Numbered from the stretch's first letter, positions 28,089-37,748 are shown. The stretch is 64,000 nt of DNA from Bog-473 sp963809825 (GCA_963809825.1 CAWELJ010000009.1:248001-312000); one strand, 5' to 3'. Notes: generated by a model from the sequence alone, not told the origin. Numbers and translations are program-made.

Positions 28089-29147
28089 CTACCACGGCTG
28101 CGGCGCCCCGGCGGAAGGACGCTCGAAGACGGCGAAGAAGTCCTTGGTGCTCGAGTACAAGAACCTGTTCGAGATCTGATTGGGGTTGGGCACGAAGAGC
28201 GCCGGGGCGGCGGCGCCCGGAGCGCCATAGGTGACGAAGATCGGCCACTCCGGGTTGATGTCGAGCTGCATCCCTCGCACGGCCCCCAGCTTCACCAGTA
28301 TCTGCGCCAGGGAGGCGGCCGTCTGGGCCGGGGCAGCCACGTAGAGAAGGTTGCCCTTGTCATCGACGCCGAGGGCTGTGCGCCATACGGCCGGTACCCC
28401 GCCCAGCGTGATGCCCCAGTCGGCTCCCACGGCCGACCCTGGGGTGGCGGCGTGGTTGTCGACCAGGAGCGGCAGGTTCTGGCGCGCCATCTCGACGTTG
28501 GCACCGGGGGTCGGACCCCCCTGCCAGTCCATGACGTCGACCGTACCGTCGGTGTACTCGACGACCGTCGCCAAGCCGTTGATCATGGGGAAGTACAGGG
28601 TCTTGTTGACGTAGAAGCCGGCCGGGGAGTCCTTCTCGTAGAAGCCGGAGTTGAACGTGGCGAGCAGCGTCGGGCGCGCCGCGACCGGGACCATTTCGGG
28701 CCCACGGTCGAGAGTCGTCGGCCCCGGGCCCTCATAGCCGGGGTACAGCGCAAGTTGCGTCGACGATGTCCGGACAAAGGTGGCGTACGCCACGGTGCTC
28801 GGATTCGCCGGATCCGTTCGAAAGGATGTCGTCATGATGGAGGGCGGCGACCCGCTCCACGTGTCCTGCCCCACCCAGACCCCCTCGCCGGACTGTGGGG
28901 GCGAGACGACGGGTGCGACAGCCGGCGGGACGTAGGGCGGGAGCGTGGTCGTGGTGGTCGGTGCGGTCGTCGTCGACTGGGAGGCCTGCGGTGACGTCAC
29001 ACCAGGACGGCCCTCGATCGCCCACGCGACGGCGCCGGATGCGATCAGCACGAGGAGAACGAGGGGCAGGAGTCGGCGACGCCTCCGGCGACGACGCTCC
29101 GCCGCGAGCCGTGCACGGTCCGTCCGTTGTTGAGGACGCGTGGGCAT
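28089..29147 (-). CDS. Phosphodiester glycosidase (NAGPA) family protein, membrane-anchored
   Basis: About 352 residues. A very basic stretch (RRRRRRRR) precedes one transmembrane helix (LLPLVLLVLIASGAVAW), then a Thr/Pro linker and a domain with ARPTLLATFNSGFYEKDS, SAVGADWGITLGG and GMQLDINPEWPIF, typical of the NAGPA/phosphodiester glycosidase fold. Related enzymes remove GlcNAc from phosphodiester-linked sugars in eukaryotes; in bacteria they act on envelope glycans. Next to CapA this suggests capsule or teichoic-like polymer trimming. Start uncertain: ATG 29147 precedes the basic region; ATGs at 29183 and 29207 are upstream alternatives. Confidence 0.82.
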   Translation of the reverse strand: MPTRPQQRTDRARLAAERRRRRRRRLLPLVLLVLIASGAVAWAIEGRPGVTSPQASQSTTTAPTTTTTLPPYVPPAVAPVVSPPQSGEGVWVGQDTWSGSPPSIMTTSFRTDPANPSTVAYATFVRTSSTQLALYPGYEGPGPTTLDRGPEMVPVAARPTLLATFNSGFYEKDSPAGFYVNKTLYFPMINGLATVVEYTDGTVDVMDWQGGPTPGANVEMARQNLPLLVDNHAATPGSAVGADWGITLGGVPAVWRTALGVDDKGNLLYVAAPAQTAASLAQILVKLGAVRGMQLDINPEWPIFVTYGAPGAAAPALFVPNPNQISNRFLYSSTKDFFAVFERPSAGAPQPW

Positions 29148-29258
29148 GGCCGAGGGAGGAGTGTTCCGCGGCGGCCCCGTCATGGCGGGAAATGGTACGG
29201 GCCTCATGGCCGCAATGGGGGGCGCTTCCAGGCACGGATCCCAGGACCCTGCCGCGAC

Positions 29259-29783
29259 TCACGTCCGCTCCCGATGGAAGTCCTGCCAGGTCGGGAGCAT
29301 CTCGGGAAGCACTCCCTTCCCGGTGGCGCTCGCCGGCCAGTGGGCGGGAGGGAGCCCGATCGGGCGCTGGAGGATGTCCGCTCCATAGAACAGAAGGTGG
29401 CGGCGGCGGACGAAAAGCCAGGACCCGTTCCGTCTCTCGTAAGTGTCGTGATATTGGATCGCCTGGACAATCCACTGCTCGCCCATCTCGATCTCTCCCC
29501 GGCATGAGACGATCCCGGTGGCGTGATCATCGTCGACGACGTCGATCACATGGTTGCCGACGAGCAGGATCGTGACGCCAAGGTCTCGCAACTGCTCGGT
29601 GAAACTGGCACGTAAGGCATCATGGCCGACCAGATCGCTCCCGACCCGTACATCGTCCACGAAGAGGCCGACGAGCGTATCGAGGTCGCGGGCGTCGAGT
29701 GCGACCGCGTAGCGACTGGCGAGTTGCCGTATCTGCTCATGCGCCAGGAGCCACGCCAGCGGGTCGGGTGCCGGCGCGGTCAT
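29259..29783 (-). CDS. SnoaL-like (NTF2-fold) protein
   Basis: 174 residues with the SnoaL/limonene-epoxide-hydrolase-like pattern: helix QIRQLASRYAVALDARDLDTL, FVDDVRVG, then strands ending in GSWLFVRRRHLLFYG. Such proteins are small polyketide cyclases, dehydratases or isomerases acting on steroids, and many are non-catalytic. ATG 29783 overlaps the upstream SDR stop (ATGA). Last gene of a three-gene SDR-SDR-SnoaL operon, an arrangement common in steroid or aromatic catabolism; the substrate is unknown. Confidence 0.85.
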   Translation of the reverse strand: MTAPAPDPLAWLLAHEQIRQLASRYAVALDARDLDTLVGLFVDDVRVGSDLVGHDALRASFTEQLRDLGVTILLVGNHVIDVVDDDHATGIVSCRGEIEMGEQWIVQAIQYHDTYERRNGSWLFVRRRHLLFYGADILQRPIGLPPAHWPASATGKGVLPEMLPTWQDFHRERT

Positions 29784-30610
29784 GGCAGATACCCCAGCTC
29801 GCGTGCAAGGTCGGGTACCTGGTGATACGTGCCGTTTTCGAACCGATGCCGCCCGGTGGTGGCGAACCACGCCACCACCCGCCCGACCACTTCGGGGGCG
29901 ATGCCCTTGTCGGCTACGAAGGCCAGCTCCTTGACGGCGAGCACGCGCTCGGTGGCGACGAAGCCGGGATTGAGGTTGAAGGCCCGGATACCGGCATCGC
30001 CGTATTCGAGGGCGATCATGTCGGCGATCCGGTGGAAACCCGCCTTCGTCACTGCGTACGAGAGGGTCCACCCGCCTTCGCCCACCGGGCGCCGCGGGGT
30101 GATCTGGCCGGCGGCACTGGTGATGTCGAGCACGAGGCCTCCTCCCCGATCGACCATGTGGGCGACGGCACGTTGGGTGAGCAGGAGCTGAGCGGTGACG
30201 TTGCTGAATACGCGACGAACCAACTCGTCGGGCTCCGTCTCGAGGAAGCGGCGGTTACCACCGGGGCCGACGTAAATGGCGTTGTTGACCAAGAGGTCGA
30301 GATGACCCAGTCCGACGATGGCGGCGTCGACGGCAGGGGCGAGCGCGTCCAGGTCCACCAGGTCCAGCCGGATCGGCAGGGCGCGACGACCAACGGACTC
30401 GACGGCCCTTGCGGTCGCGTCAAGGCTGCCCGGCAACGGGGCGCCGGTGTCGGGTTCGAAGGCGGTGGGGTCGCCGTCGCTCACTGTTCGGGCCGTGACG
30501 GCCACGTCGAAGCCGGCCTTGGCGAGGCAGATTGCGATGGCACGTCCGATGCCGCGGCTGGCGCCGGTCACCAGCGCGGTCTGTCGATCCGAGGACAACG
30601 AGGTGCTCAC
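29780..30610 (-). CDS. Short-chain dehydrogenase/reductase
   Basis: 276-residue SDR with TGASRGIGRAIA (about 15), LLVNNAIYVGPGG, a catalytic YAVTK (about 190) and FNLNPGFVATERV. GTG 30610 overlaps the stop of the upstream SDR (GTGA), and its stop overlaps the SnoaL start. The C-terminus lacks the classical VDGG ending; it has HRFENGTYHQVPDLA instead, so the substrate loop differs from the neighbouring SDR. Likely works with the other two operon members on one pathway. Confidence 0.88.
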   Translation of the reverse strand: MSTSLSSDRQTALVTGASRGIGRAIAICLAKAGFDVAVTARTVSDGDPTAFEPDTGAPLPGSLDATARAVESVGRRALPIRLDLVDLDALAPAVDAAIVGLGHLDLLVNNAIYVGPGGNRRFLETEPDELVRRVFSNVTAQLLLTQRAVAHMVDRGGGLVLDITSAAGQITPRRPVGEGGWTLSYAVTKAGFHRIADMIALEYGDAGIRAFNLNPGFVATERVLAVKELAFVADKGIAPEVVGRVVAWFATTGRHRFENGTYHQVPDLARELGYLP

Positions 30611-31404
30611 GGATGATCCGGCAGGTCCGGAACCCACGCAGCCCCGTTGATGTGGCTGCCTCCGTCAACGAACAGGGTGTTCCCGGTGAGGTACCGGGCA
30701 TCGTCGCTGGCGAGGAAGACCGCAACCGGCGCGATGTCGGCCTCGGGGTCCCCCAGACGGCCCATCGGATTGGCGGCATCGGCCATCGCCTCGAGCTCCG
30801 GGTTCGCCGCGAACACGGCTCGCGACGCCGCAGTCTTGGCGCCCGGACAGATGGCATTGGCGACGATCCCGTAGGGCGCCCATTCTCGGGCGGCGGTGCG
30901 GGTCAGTGTGCGGAGGGCCTCCTTGGCACAGTTGTACTCCGCGGTCCCGATATGTGCGTTCACGCCGTTGAGCGAGCAGAGGTTGATGATGTTGCCGCGG
31001 CCTTGCGCCCGCATGGTCGGCAGGGCCGCTTGCATGGCCCAGAAGGGCCCGTAGAGGCCGACCTGAATTCCGTGGGCCATCTGCTCGTTCGTCTTGTACT
31101 CGAGCCGGCCCAGGCTGCCCCCGCCCCACGCGTTGTTCACGAGGATGTCCACCGTCCCCCAGCGATCGACTGCGGCCGCGACCATGGCCCGTACCGCAGC
31201 CTCGTCACCCACGTCGGTGGTGGTGGCGCAGGCCTCGACCCCGAAATCTGTACCGAGTTCGTGGGCGACCTGAGCTCCGGCCTCTGGTCGCAACTCTGCC
31301 ACGAGCACCCGGGCGCCCTCCCGCGCGAACGCCCGGGCGATGCCGCGACCGATCCCGTCCCCGGCTCCGGTGATGATCGCCACCCGATCCTGCAGTCGAC
31401 CCAT
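30607..31404 (-). CDS. Short-chain dehydrogenase/reductase
   Basis: 265-residue classical SDR: TGAGDGIGRGIA (about 13), LVNNAWGGG (NNAG variant), catalytic YNCAK (about 157) and C-terminal LTGNTLFVDGGSHIN. First gene of the SDR-SDR-SnoaL operon. ATG 31404 has the purine-rich AGGAGCCGAGG upstream on the minus strand. An alcohol or sterol oxidation is plausible; the substrate cannot be predicted. Confidence 0.9.
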   Translation of the reverse strand: MGRLQDRVAIITGAGDGIGRGIARAFAREGARVLVAELRPEAGAQVAHELGTDFGVEACATTTDVGDEAAVRAMVAAAVDRWGTVDILVNNAWGGGSLGRLEYKTNEQMAHGIQVGLYGPFWAMQAALPTMRAQGRGNIINLCSLNGVNAHIGTAEYNCAKEALRTLTRTAAREWAPYGIVANAICPGAKTAASRAVFAANPELEAMADAANPMGRLGDPEADIAPVAVFLASDDARYLTGNTLFVDGGSHINGAAWVPDLPDHP

Positions 31405-31762
31405 CCTCGGCTCCTTTGGCTGGAACGTCTTCTGGCCGGCTCAACTGTGGCCCACAATCTCGTGGTGTGACAACGAGGGGCTGCTGTACCCCTCCCGACG
31501 ATCGGGCGGTTGGGCCCTTCGGCCGGATCTGCGGGTCGGGCTGCGGACATCCCCCGGCACACGGCCCGGGAGGCTGCCAACTCGCCGTCATGAGCCGGCT
31601 CGTGCGACCCGGAGGGCACTGGATACGCACACGCACTGCTCGGAGAGCCCCTCGATCCGAACGCGTCCGGTGCGCCACACGTCCTTGCCATGGGCCTGGA
31701 ATGGTGTCATTCCGTTGCCAGCCGGCACTCTGCAAAGCGGAACCGATCTGGGTGACGAGGAA
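31405..31762. other. Intergenic region of 358 bases
   Basis: Between the first SDR of the operon (start 31404) and the MerR gene stop (31763). I see no gene. It must carry the promoter of the minus-strand SDR operon; no clear -10/-35 pair was found. The only structure is the palindrome at 31698-31713. Confidence 0.6.
31698..31713. repeat. Perfect inverted repeat GGAATG-gtgt-CATTCC
   Basis: A 6-base stem with a 4-base spacer. The hexamer TTGCCA stands on both sides (31685-31690 and 31715-31720). It lies 50 bases downstream of the MerR stop and 294 bases upstream of the SDR operon start, so it could be an operator or part of a terminator. Not T-rich. Confidence 0.45.
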
Positions 31763-32584
31763 CTACGGCCTGGGTTCCAAGAGCGTCTGCAACTCCGTCA
31801 CCCAGGTGTCGCGAGGACCGTCGCAGTCGATGTAGAGCTCACGGTCGAACGAGGTCGCCCGCTCTCCGGCCCGGTCGACCCACTCGTGGAGCGTCTGAAA
31901 GGCCGCATGGAACTGCTCCGGTGGCCCGTGCACAACGGTGGTGGCCGCGCGCTCGACAGCGGGAAGCTGAACCGTCGAGAGTCCATCGCCGTCGATTGTC
32001 ACGTCGTTCGGGACCGGGAGCGCCGTCGTCAGCCGAAGCGGTCTCGCCTCGACCCCGGTGTCCTCGTACAAAGCGAGGGACAGTCCATCGAAGACGAGGC
32101 TGTGCCGCGCCAGGGCTGCATGCAACCGCGGGTACATGCGGCCACACGCCTCACTGATCTCGTCGATGCCCTGGAGTTCCTCGCTGAGGGCAACCACGCG
32201 CAGCGGATCAAGGCGCTTGACGATCACTTCATACGTGGTCATCGGATCCTCCTCGAGTTGCGCGAGTCGGATCTCGACCCGCTTGAGTTGTTCGGTCTGC
32301 TCGGCGAGCTGTGCGCGAGCTTCGGCTTGGCGCAGGCGCAGGATCCCCCGCAGCTGTTCCAGCGTGACGTTCTCGTCCATGAGCTGCGCAATTTCTGACA
32401 ACGGCACCCCCAGGTCGCGCAGGACGAGGATGCGATGCAGCCGAACGACCTGGTCGGGCGAGTAGTACCGATATCCGGTGCGGGGATCGACATGCGCCGG
32501 CTTCAGCAGACCCAGATCGTCATAGTGCCGCAGCGTGCGTACCGACACCTGAGAGAGGCGAGCCACCGTGCCGATCCCGTACAT
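31763..32584 (-). CDS. MerR family regulator with GyrI-like effector domain
   Basis: 273 residues. The N-terminal MerR winged helix is clear (IGTVARLSQVSVRTLRHYDD, GLLKPAHVDPRTGYRYYSPDQ), then the dimer coiled coil (EQLRGILRLRQAEARAQLAE) and a C-terminal GyrI/effector-binding domain (about 115-273). This is the BmrR/TipAL-like layout that senses drugs or hydrophobic ligands. ATG 32584. It is divergent from the RibD-like reductase gene over 262 bases, which may be its target. Two AGTCAAG copies lie just upstream. Confidence 0.92.
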   Translation of the reverse strand: MYGIGTVARLSQVSVRTLRHYDDLGLLKPAHVDPRTGYRYYSPDQVVRLHRILVLRDLGVPLSEIAQLMDENVTLEQLRGILRLRQAEARAQLAEQTEQLKRVEIRLAQLEEDPMTTYEVIVKRLDPLRVVALSEELQGIDEISEACGRMYPRLHAALARHSLVFDGLSLALYEDTGVEARPLRLTTALPVPNDVTIDGDGLSTVQLPAVERAATTVVHGPPEQFHAAFQTLHEWVDRAGERATSFDRELYIDCDGPRDTWVTELQTLLEPRP

Positions 32585-32591
32585 GGGGCTC

Positions 32592-32623
32592 AGTCAAGCA
32601 GCTGACGTCGCGGAAGAGTCAAG
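32592..32623 (-). promoter_or_regulatory. Direct repeat AGTCAAG upstream of the MerR gene
   Basis: AGTCAAG occurs at 32592-32598 and 32617-32623 (CTTGACT on the minus strand), 25 bases apart, the nearer one about seven bases before the start. The distal copy can serve as a TTGACT -35 box; the pair could be part of an autoregulatory site. No good -10 is seen. Confidence 0.35.
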
Positions 32624-32846
32624 AGTCGAGGCAGCGCACGAGCGTCGAGACCGGAGGATCGCGCCTGCCCGATGCCAACGTGGCCATCGGGGAGGCGGAG
32701 CTTTCGGGCACAAACCCTGGTCGTGACGCTCGCTGACGTTTCGAGACGATTCTTCTCCTCGAGCTGTCGATTCGGGATGGGCCCGTTCGTATAGAGCATG
32801 ACAGTCGGGCACGAGGTCAGGCTGACGACCGACGGAGGGCAGGGAA

Positions 32847-33410
32847 ATGAGCAAGATCGTAGTCACGGAGTTCGTGTCGCTCGACGGCGTCATCGAAGAG
32901 CCCCGGTGGACCTTCGACTTCGACCGGGCAGACGAGGGCGACAAGTTCAAGTACGACGAGCTGTTCGAAGCCGACGCCCTCCTGCTCGGGCGCGTCACGT
33001 ACGAGGGTTTCGCCGCCGCGTGGCCCAACATGGGGCACGACGAGTTCGGGCAGCGCATGAACGACATTGAGAAGTACGTCGTGTCGTCCACCCTCGCCGA
33101 CGAGGATGCGACGTGGGGCAAGACCTCGGTCTTGCGAGGCGACGTGGTGGCCGAGGTCACGCGGCTCACGAACCAGCCTGGGGGCAATCTGCTCGTGGAA
33201 GGCAGTGCACAGCTGGTGCAGACCCTGGTCGCACACGACCTGGTTGACGAGTACCGCCTGATGATCTTCCCGATCGTCCTCGGCGCCGGCAAGCGGATGT
33301 TCCCGTCATCCATGGCGCAACCGTCGACCCTGGCGGTCACCAACTCGCAGACGGTCGGGTCCGGTGTGGTGCTCTTGAATCTCTCGGCCCACGCGGACTC
33401 TCCCAAGTAG
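32847..33410 (+). CDS. Dihydrofolate reductase family (RibD C-terminal domain) protein
   Basis: 187 residues. Begins KIVVTEFVSLDGVIEEP, followed by DALLLGRVTYEGFAAAWP and GGNLLVEGSAQLVQTLVAHDLVDEYRL with FPIVLGAGKRMF; this is the RibD_C/DHFR-like fold that binds NADPH. Such stand-alone proteins are common in actinobacteria and of unknown substrate; they are not folA. ATG 32847 has AGGGAA directly upstream and GGAGGGCAGG further up. Divergent from the MerR regulator. Confidence 0.9.
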   Translation: MSKIVVTEFVSLDGVIEEPRWTFDFDRADEGDKFKYDELFEADALLLGRVTYEGFAAAWPNMGHDEFGQRMNDIEKYVVSSTLADEDATWGKTSVLRGDVVAEVTRLTNQPGGNLLVEGSAQLVQTLVAHDLVDEYRLMIFPIVLGAGKRMFPSSMAQPSTLAVTNSQTVGSGVVLLNLSAHADSPK

Positions 33411-33528
33411 TTCCGGCGTTGGGATGGTCCGACTGCGGGTAGGGGGTCGGGGCTCCCCGGCCTCGATTGTTCGGTCGACGCGTACCACTGCTGGGCAGCA
33501 CGTGTGGCAAGGTCGCCGTGGCTCGGCC

Positions 33529-34566
33529 TCAGCTGCTGTAGCGAGTGGGGATGCGGAGACGCAGCGCCGGGTTGACAAATCTCTGGAGCCGGCGTGGCAT
33601 CCTGTCCAATCCCTGCAGCGCGCGCCGGCAGAGCTTTGGCCGGTTCATCAATGCAATCTCAATGCGTCGCCGGAGACGTGGCTGCATCATCGCCGCGAGT
33701 CGCTCCGCCGTTGCGGCAGCCTGAGCGGCTTCGGCCCAACGGCAACGGCTCAGCGCGCGAGCGTAGTCGTCGACGGTGGTCAGAAAGAAACGGGGCAATA
33801 CGAGGTCGCGGACCCAGTACCGGTTCATCCGATCGTCGTCTTCGACCGACCTGATCAGGTTGTCGAGAAAGATCATCCTGCTGTCCAGGAATCGGAGCGA
33901 CGACGAGGAATTCGTGCCCTTGGCGTGGATCCGAAAGCGGGTGAGCGGCTTGGGCACGAAGACGTGCTTCCAGTCCGCCAGGAACATCCGGACGAACAGG
34001 TCGTCGTCCTCGTATCCGGAAAGGCGCTCGTCGAAGCCACCGACGTCGACGAACGCAGTCTTTCGAAACAGGCTGGCTGACGGGAGGACCATCAGGTCGC
34101 CGGCGAGGCAGGCCGCCAGCGACGTCTTCGGATGGACGAGGTGAAACTCGCGGATGAAGCTGTGCGTGACCGTCCTCCCTTCGGAGTCCATCTCGTCGAA
34201 GTCGTTGTACGCCCAGCCGATCTCGGGTTTCTTCGAAATTGCCCGGATCAGGACCTCGAGGTGGTTCCGGCGCCACTCGTCGTCGTGGTCGAGAAACGCA
34301 ATCAGGTCGCCGATGGCCAGCTCCACGCCGGCGTTACGTGCCGCCGACTGGCCCCGGTTGGCCTGGTACACCACTTTGATCGGGATCGGCGCATCGAAAG
34401 ACTCGACGAGCTCCGCCGACCCGTCTGTGGACCCGTCGTCGACGACGATGACCTCCTGCGGCTGGACCGTCTGCTCGACCACACTCCGCAATGCCTGCTC
34501 GATGAAGGCGTGCCCGTTGTAGAGCGGGATCACCACCGAGACCGTCAGCTCATCATCGCTGATCAT
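33529..34566 (-). CDS. Family 2 glycosyltransferase
   Basis: 345 residues. The GT-A N-terminus VSVVIPLYNGHAFIEQALRS, EVIVVDDGSTDGS, the DxD-type metal site in AFLDHDDEWRR (about 92) and the acceptor-side GYEDDDLFVRMF (about 185) are all present. No membrane helix, so it is cytoplasmic or peripheral, building a surface polysaccharide or glycoconjugate. ATG 34566 overlaps the stop of the upstream methyltransferase gene (ATGA). Base composition is lower in G+C (58% in a sampled stretch) than in flanking operons. Confidence 0.92.
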   Translation of the reverse strand: MISDDELTVSVVIPLYNGHAFIEQALRSVVEQTVQPQEVIVVDDGSTDGSAELVESFDAPIPIKVVYQANRGQSAARNAGVELAIGDLIAFLDHDDEWRRNHLEVLIRAISKKPEIGWAYNDFDEMDSEGRTVTHSFIREFHLVHPKTSLAACLAGDLMVLPSASLFRKTAFVDVGGFDERLSGYEDDDLFVRMFLADWKHVFVPKPLTRFRIHAKGTNSSSSLRFLDSRMIFLDNLIRSVEDDDRMNRYWVRDLVLPRFFLTTVDDYARALSRCRWAEAAQAAATAERLAAMMQPRLRRRIEIALMNRPKLCRRALQGLDRMPRRLQRFVNPALRLRIPTRYSS

Positions 34567-37276
34567 CGCCGCTCTGAACCCCCGATGGCGTCGAGCGGGT
34601 ATTCCCTCGCGACCCGCTCCCCTGCGACCGGATCGTACGGCCAGCGGACGGTCCCCGGCATGATCTCGCCCGTCTTGCGTGCGAGGACGAACGCCTGGTC
34701 GCTCGCCCGCATCGTCGGCATGTCGAGGTGCCCATGGCGCCAGCCAGGGCCCGGATGGACACGCGCAACGTTCACAAACCCTTGCTCGAGCACCTCGAAC
34801 CCCGTGGCCGGTCCGAACAAGACCGCGAGGCCGTCTGCGGTGAACCTCCAGAAGTCATTGGGCGCTGCATGCTCGGGCCATGTCGTCGGCGCGATCTGCA
34901 GCACTGGCGCGCCTTTCGCGAGGACCCGGTTCAGCTCCGCGGCCACCAACCATGGCGCGACGACGTGCTCGAGCAGCGAGGCGCTGAATGCGGCGGAGAA
35001 CACCTGAGGGCGAAAGAAATGCGACAGCCGGTGAACGTCGCCGACAACGTCGACGTTCAAGCCGGGGTGGATGTCGACGTTGAAGACCGGGCGGCTCCCG
35101 AACCTGGCCTTCGAAGCTCTCCGAGGTCCGTCCCCACCGCCACCCGCCATCCGAGCGTGAGGACCGGCCCCGGGCGGGGCTTGCGGCAAGGAACCGGTCG
35201 AAGACGCGCTCGGCCGAATGGGACTCCTCGAGCAGGGGCAATGGGTGATCGGGCAGTTCCACCCGGGTGCTGAGCGTGCCGTCCTCCGTGTCGAGCTCCA
35301 ACTGCAGGTCGGCCGACGGCCGGCCTTCGACGTACAGGGCGAAGCCACAATTCGGGGGAACGGTCCCGTCCGGAAAGAATGCGGCGACGTCGCCGCGGGC
35401 CGTGGGCCGCTGGCTCGACGCCCTGTCGCCGTTGCGGAGCGTGACGCGCTCGATCGCACGGGGGCCCGCGTGCGCGAAGCCCCGCACGTAGAGACCGGAT
35501 GCGTCGCACCAGTACGCATCCAGGCCGACGACCACCTCCGGGTCGTCGACCTGAGGGGCCACGAGTGTCGGCGTGTGCCCGCCCTGCTCGGCGGCCATCG
35601 CGTCGTGGGCACGGGCGTCGGCGGCGAGGCGGAGCGCGTGTCCATCGGTGCTCGGGACGACGTCACATGCACCGGCGCAGCAGGCGAACCACGCACGCGC
35701 CACCGACGGCGAGCCGGTGTTGAGCGCCCTGATCCCGAGCAGGAAGAGCGCGTCGAGCGCAGCCCGACGATACTCTCCGTCCAAGGAACGGGCGAGGGAG
35801 TCTGCAGAGCGTTGGACTGCGTCGAGGAGCTCCGGTTCGATCGCGGGGTTCCCGTGCGCGACCAGCTCGTTGAAGGTCCGCGTCTTCCACCAGGCGATGC
35901 GCTCGGCGTCGGCAGGCACGCGATCGTCGAGTATCTCGGCAAGGCGGTCGAGCGCATGGGCCGCCGCCCGCGGTTCGCACCGTGCGAACGCGATGCAGAG
36001 GTGACCGAGGGACAGCTCTCGGATGTTCCAGGTATCGAGGTCGAGCGTGCCGCTCGCCTCGGTCCAGGAGGTGGCCGCCTGCGCAGCGAGCTCGAAGTAT
36101 TCCGCAGCGCGGTCGGGCATGTCCGCGCCCGGCTAACTCGAGGATGCCCATTGAATAGGCTTCTCCGGCGAGATTCCACGCCGGCCGGGCACCGGCACGC
36201 AACGCTTCGGCACAGGCCCGTGGGTCGTCGAGGTCGAAGCCGCGCCGCACGAGCATCGCGTCGCGTGCCCGGGTGATGCTCTTCTCGGCGGCCGCGAAAT
36301 CGCCGAGCATCACGGATGCGCGGAAGTGACGGGAGGCCATCCCGTTCGCCAGTGCCGTCTGGGGGCGGCGCCGCGTCGGCCGCCCGGTCGAGGTATGCGA
36401 GCAGGGCTCTTTGATTTAGCTCCGGCTTCCGGTCGACCGATGCCAATCCCTCGGCGGACGTGGCCGCGATGGTCTCGAGGGTCGCACCGCGACGCAGGAC
36501 CTCGTAGTGGGTGAAGCCGGACCGCTGGAGCAACGTCTCCATGCCCTGGACGCTGGCGAGGAAGCGGTGGTGACCCGGGCTGAGAGCCTGAAGGACCTCG
36601 GCCTCGCGTTCAATCGGCGGGGCGACCACCTCGGCGGCGGGAGTAGTCAGCATGACGAACCCCTTCGGCGAGACGCTCCCGGATTTGAACGAGGAGCGGC
36701 ACCGGTTCAACGACGTGTTCGACGACCTCGGACGCCAGGACGAGGTCGAACGTGCCGATATCGCCCACTTCTTCGAGAAGGCCCGTCCTGAACGTCGACG
36801 CCGAGCTCGGCGGTCCGCGTTCGGCGGCCACCCGACGGATCGACGCCGAGCGCCTCCCACCCGAAGAGGTGTTTCGCCACGTGCACGCCGAAGCCGTAGT
36901 AGCAGCCCACGTCAAGGAAGCGCCGCACCGTGCCCCTGCGGGCGTGGCACAGTGCGAGCGCGATGCGAGCGTCGATCCCCGCTCCCCCCTCGACGTAGTC
37001 GTCGACAGCCGCATCTGCAGCGGAGTAGTCGAGTTCCGGACCGACCAGGCGCAGTGACCCGCAGTTGGGACACTGCTCAACGGCGACGTCGCGGAGGGAG
37101 TTGCCGTCGACGAGCGCAATCAGACGGGTGTCAGGGTGATCGCAAACCGGACACGGCGCGGACGCCTCGCCCTCGACCCAGCGGACGCCGTGCGCCCGCA
37201 CGGTTCGGTCTTGGGCGGGCAGGGGGGTGGAGCTGGTGGCGGTGGAGCGGTTCCTTCGCGGGATGGGCGCAATCAT
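34563..37276 (-). pseudogene. Large two-methyltransferase protein gene broken by five frameshifts
   Basis: One coding region of about 900 residues read through five frames. Pieces: 37276-36785 (two CxxC pairs, CPVCDH and CPNCGS; SAM motif RRFLDVGCYYGFGVHVAKHL), 36782-36664 (DLVLASEVVEHVVEPVPLL), 36660-36366, 36360-36131 and 36127-35105 (helical TPR-like segments; then a beta-rich part with YWCDASGLYVRGFAHAG), and 35102-34563 (a second methyltransferase-like domain with FNVDIHPGLNVD and FSAFSASLLEHVV-like FSASLLEHVV). Each shift needs removal of one base, at CCC 36782, CCCC 36660, GGGGG 36361, CCC 36128 and about 35103. Preserved motifs indicate base-call errors or very recent inactivation. 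Coupled to the GT2 gene. Start ATG 37276 or GTG 37300. Confidence 0.75.
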
Positions 37277-37748
37277 TGCAGGCGCCGGCTGATGGCCCAC
37301 GTTGCCGCGCCGGGATGCCGAGAAGGGCGCGAATGGTTCAGCCGCACACTCCTGGACCTGCTTCTCTTCCCAGGTGCCTCATCGTCGACAGGAGGCACTC
37401 AGGCATCAGGACTCGACGGCAGTGGGGAGAGAGGAGCGCAGAGCCGCGAACGAGGGCAAGAGGACTGCCCAGGCGACAGGTCGGATCGGCCGCCGGCACC
37501 ACCCGGGAAACGGAGGGGCGGGGCGGTCAATTGAGGGTCGAAAACGGAGACGTGCCCCTGCCCCCTCACGGGACTTCGGGGCTACCCTGAGGCTGTCGAT
37601 ACAAAGTGCACAACGTCATCTTCGGGAGGGAGCATCCTTCGGCGAGCAGAAGAAGAGGCCGATGGTCCCGCCCCGGCCCGGCGTGTGAGCAGTGGGTGGC
37701 GATCCATTGTGAGGAGCGGCGACAGAGCCGCTCGGGGAAAATGACGTC
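37277..37748. other. Intergenic region of 472 bases
   Basis: No convincing gene. Both flanking genes diverge from here (methyltransferase gene on minus, hydrolase on plus), so promoters for both must lie inside. TACCCT at 37583-37588 is a possible -10 for the plus strand, with a leader of about 150 bases. The perfect hairpin at 37714-37733 precedes the hydrolase start. Confidence 0.55.
37714..37733 (+). promoter_or_regulatory. Perfect hairpin GAGCGGC-gacaga-GCCGCTC before the hydrolase start
   Basis: Seven-base stem, six-base loop, ending 15 bases before GTG 37749. It would fold in the 5' leader next to the ribosome-binding region (GGGGAAAA), so it could modulate translation, or be an operator. 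Confidence 0.45.

Noticed and set aside
32594..33406. 270-residue frame opposite the RibD-like gene
   Set aside because: Ser/Arg-rich antisense frame without homology; the plus-strand reductase has clear motifs and an RBS.
34563..37276. Programmed +1 frameshifting in the methyltransferase gene
   Set aside because: Five shifts in one message would be unprecedented and the sites share no slippery codon or stop context; an extra base in short runs is simpler.
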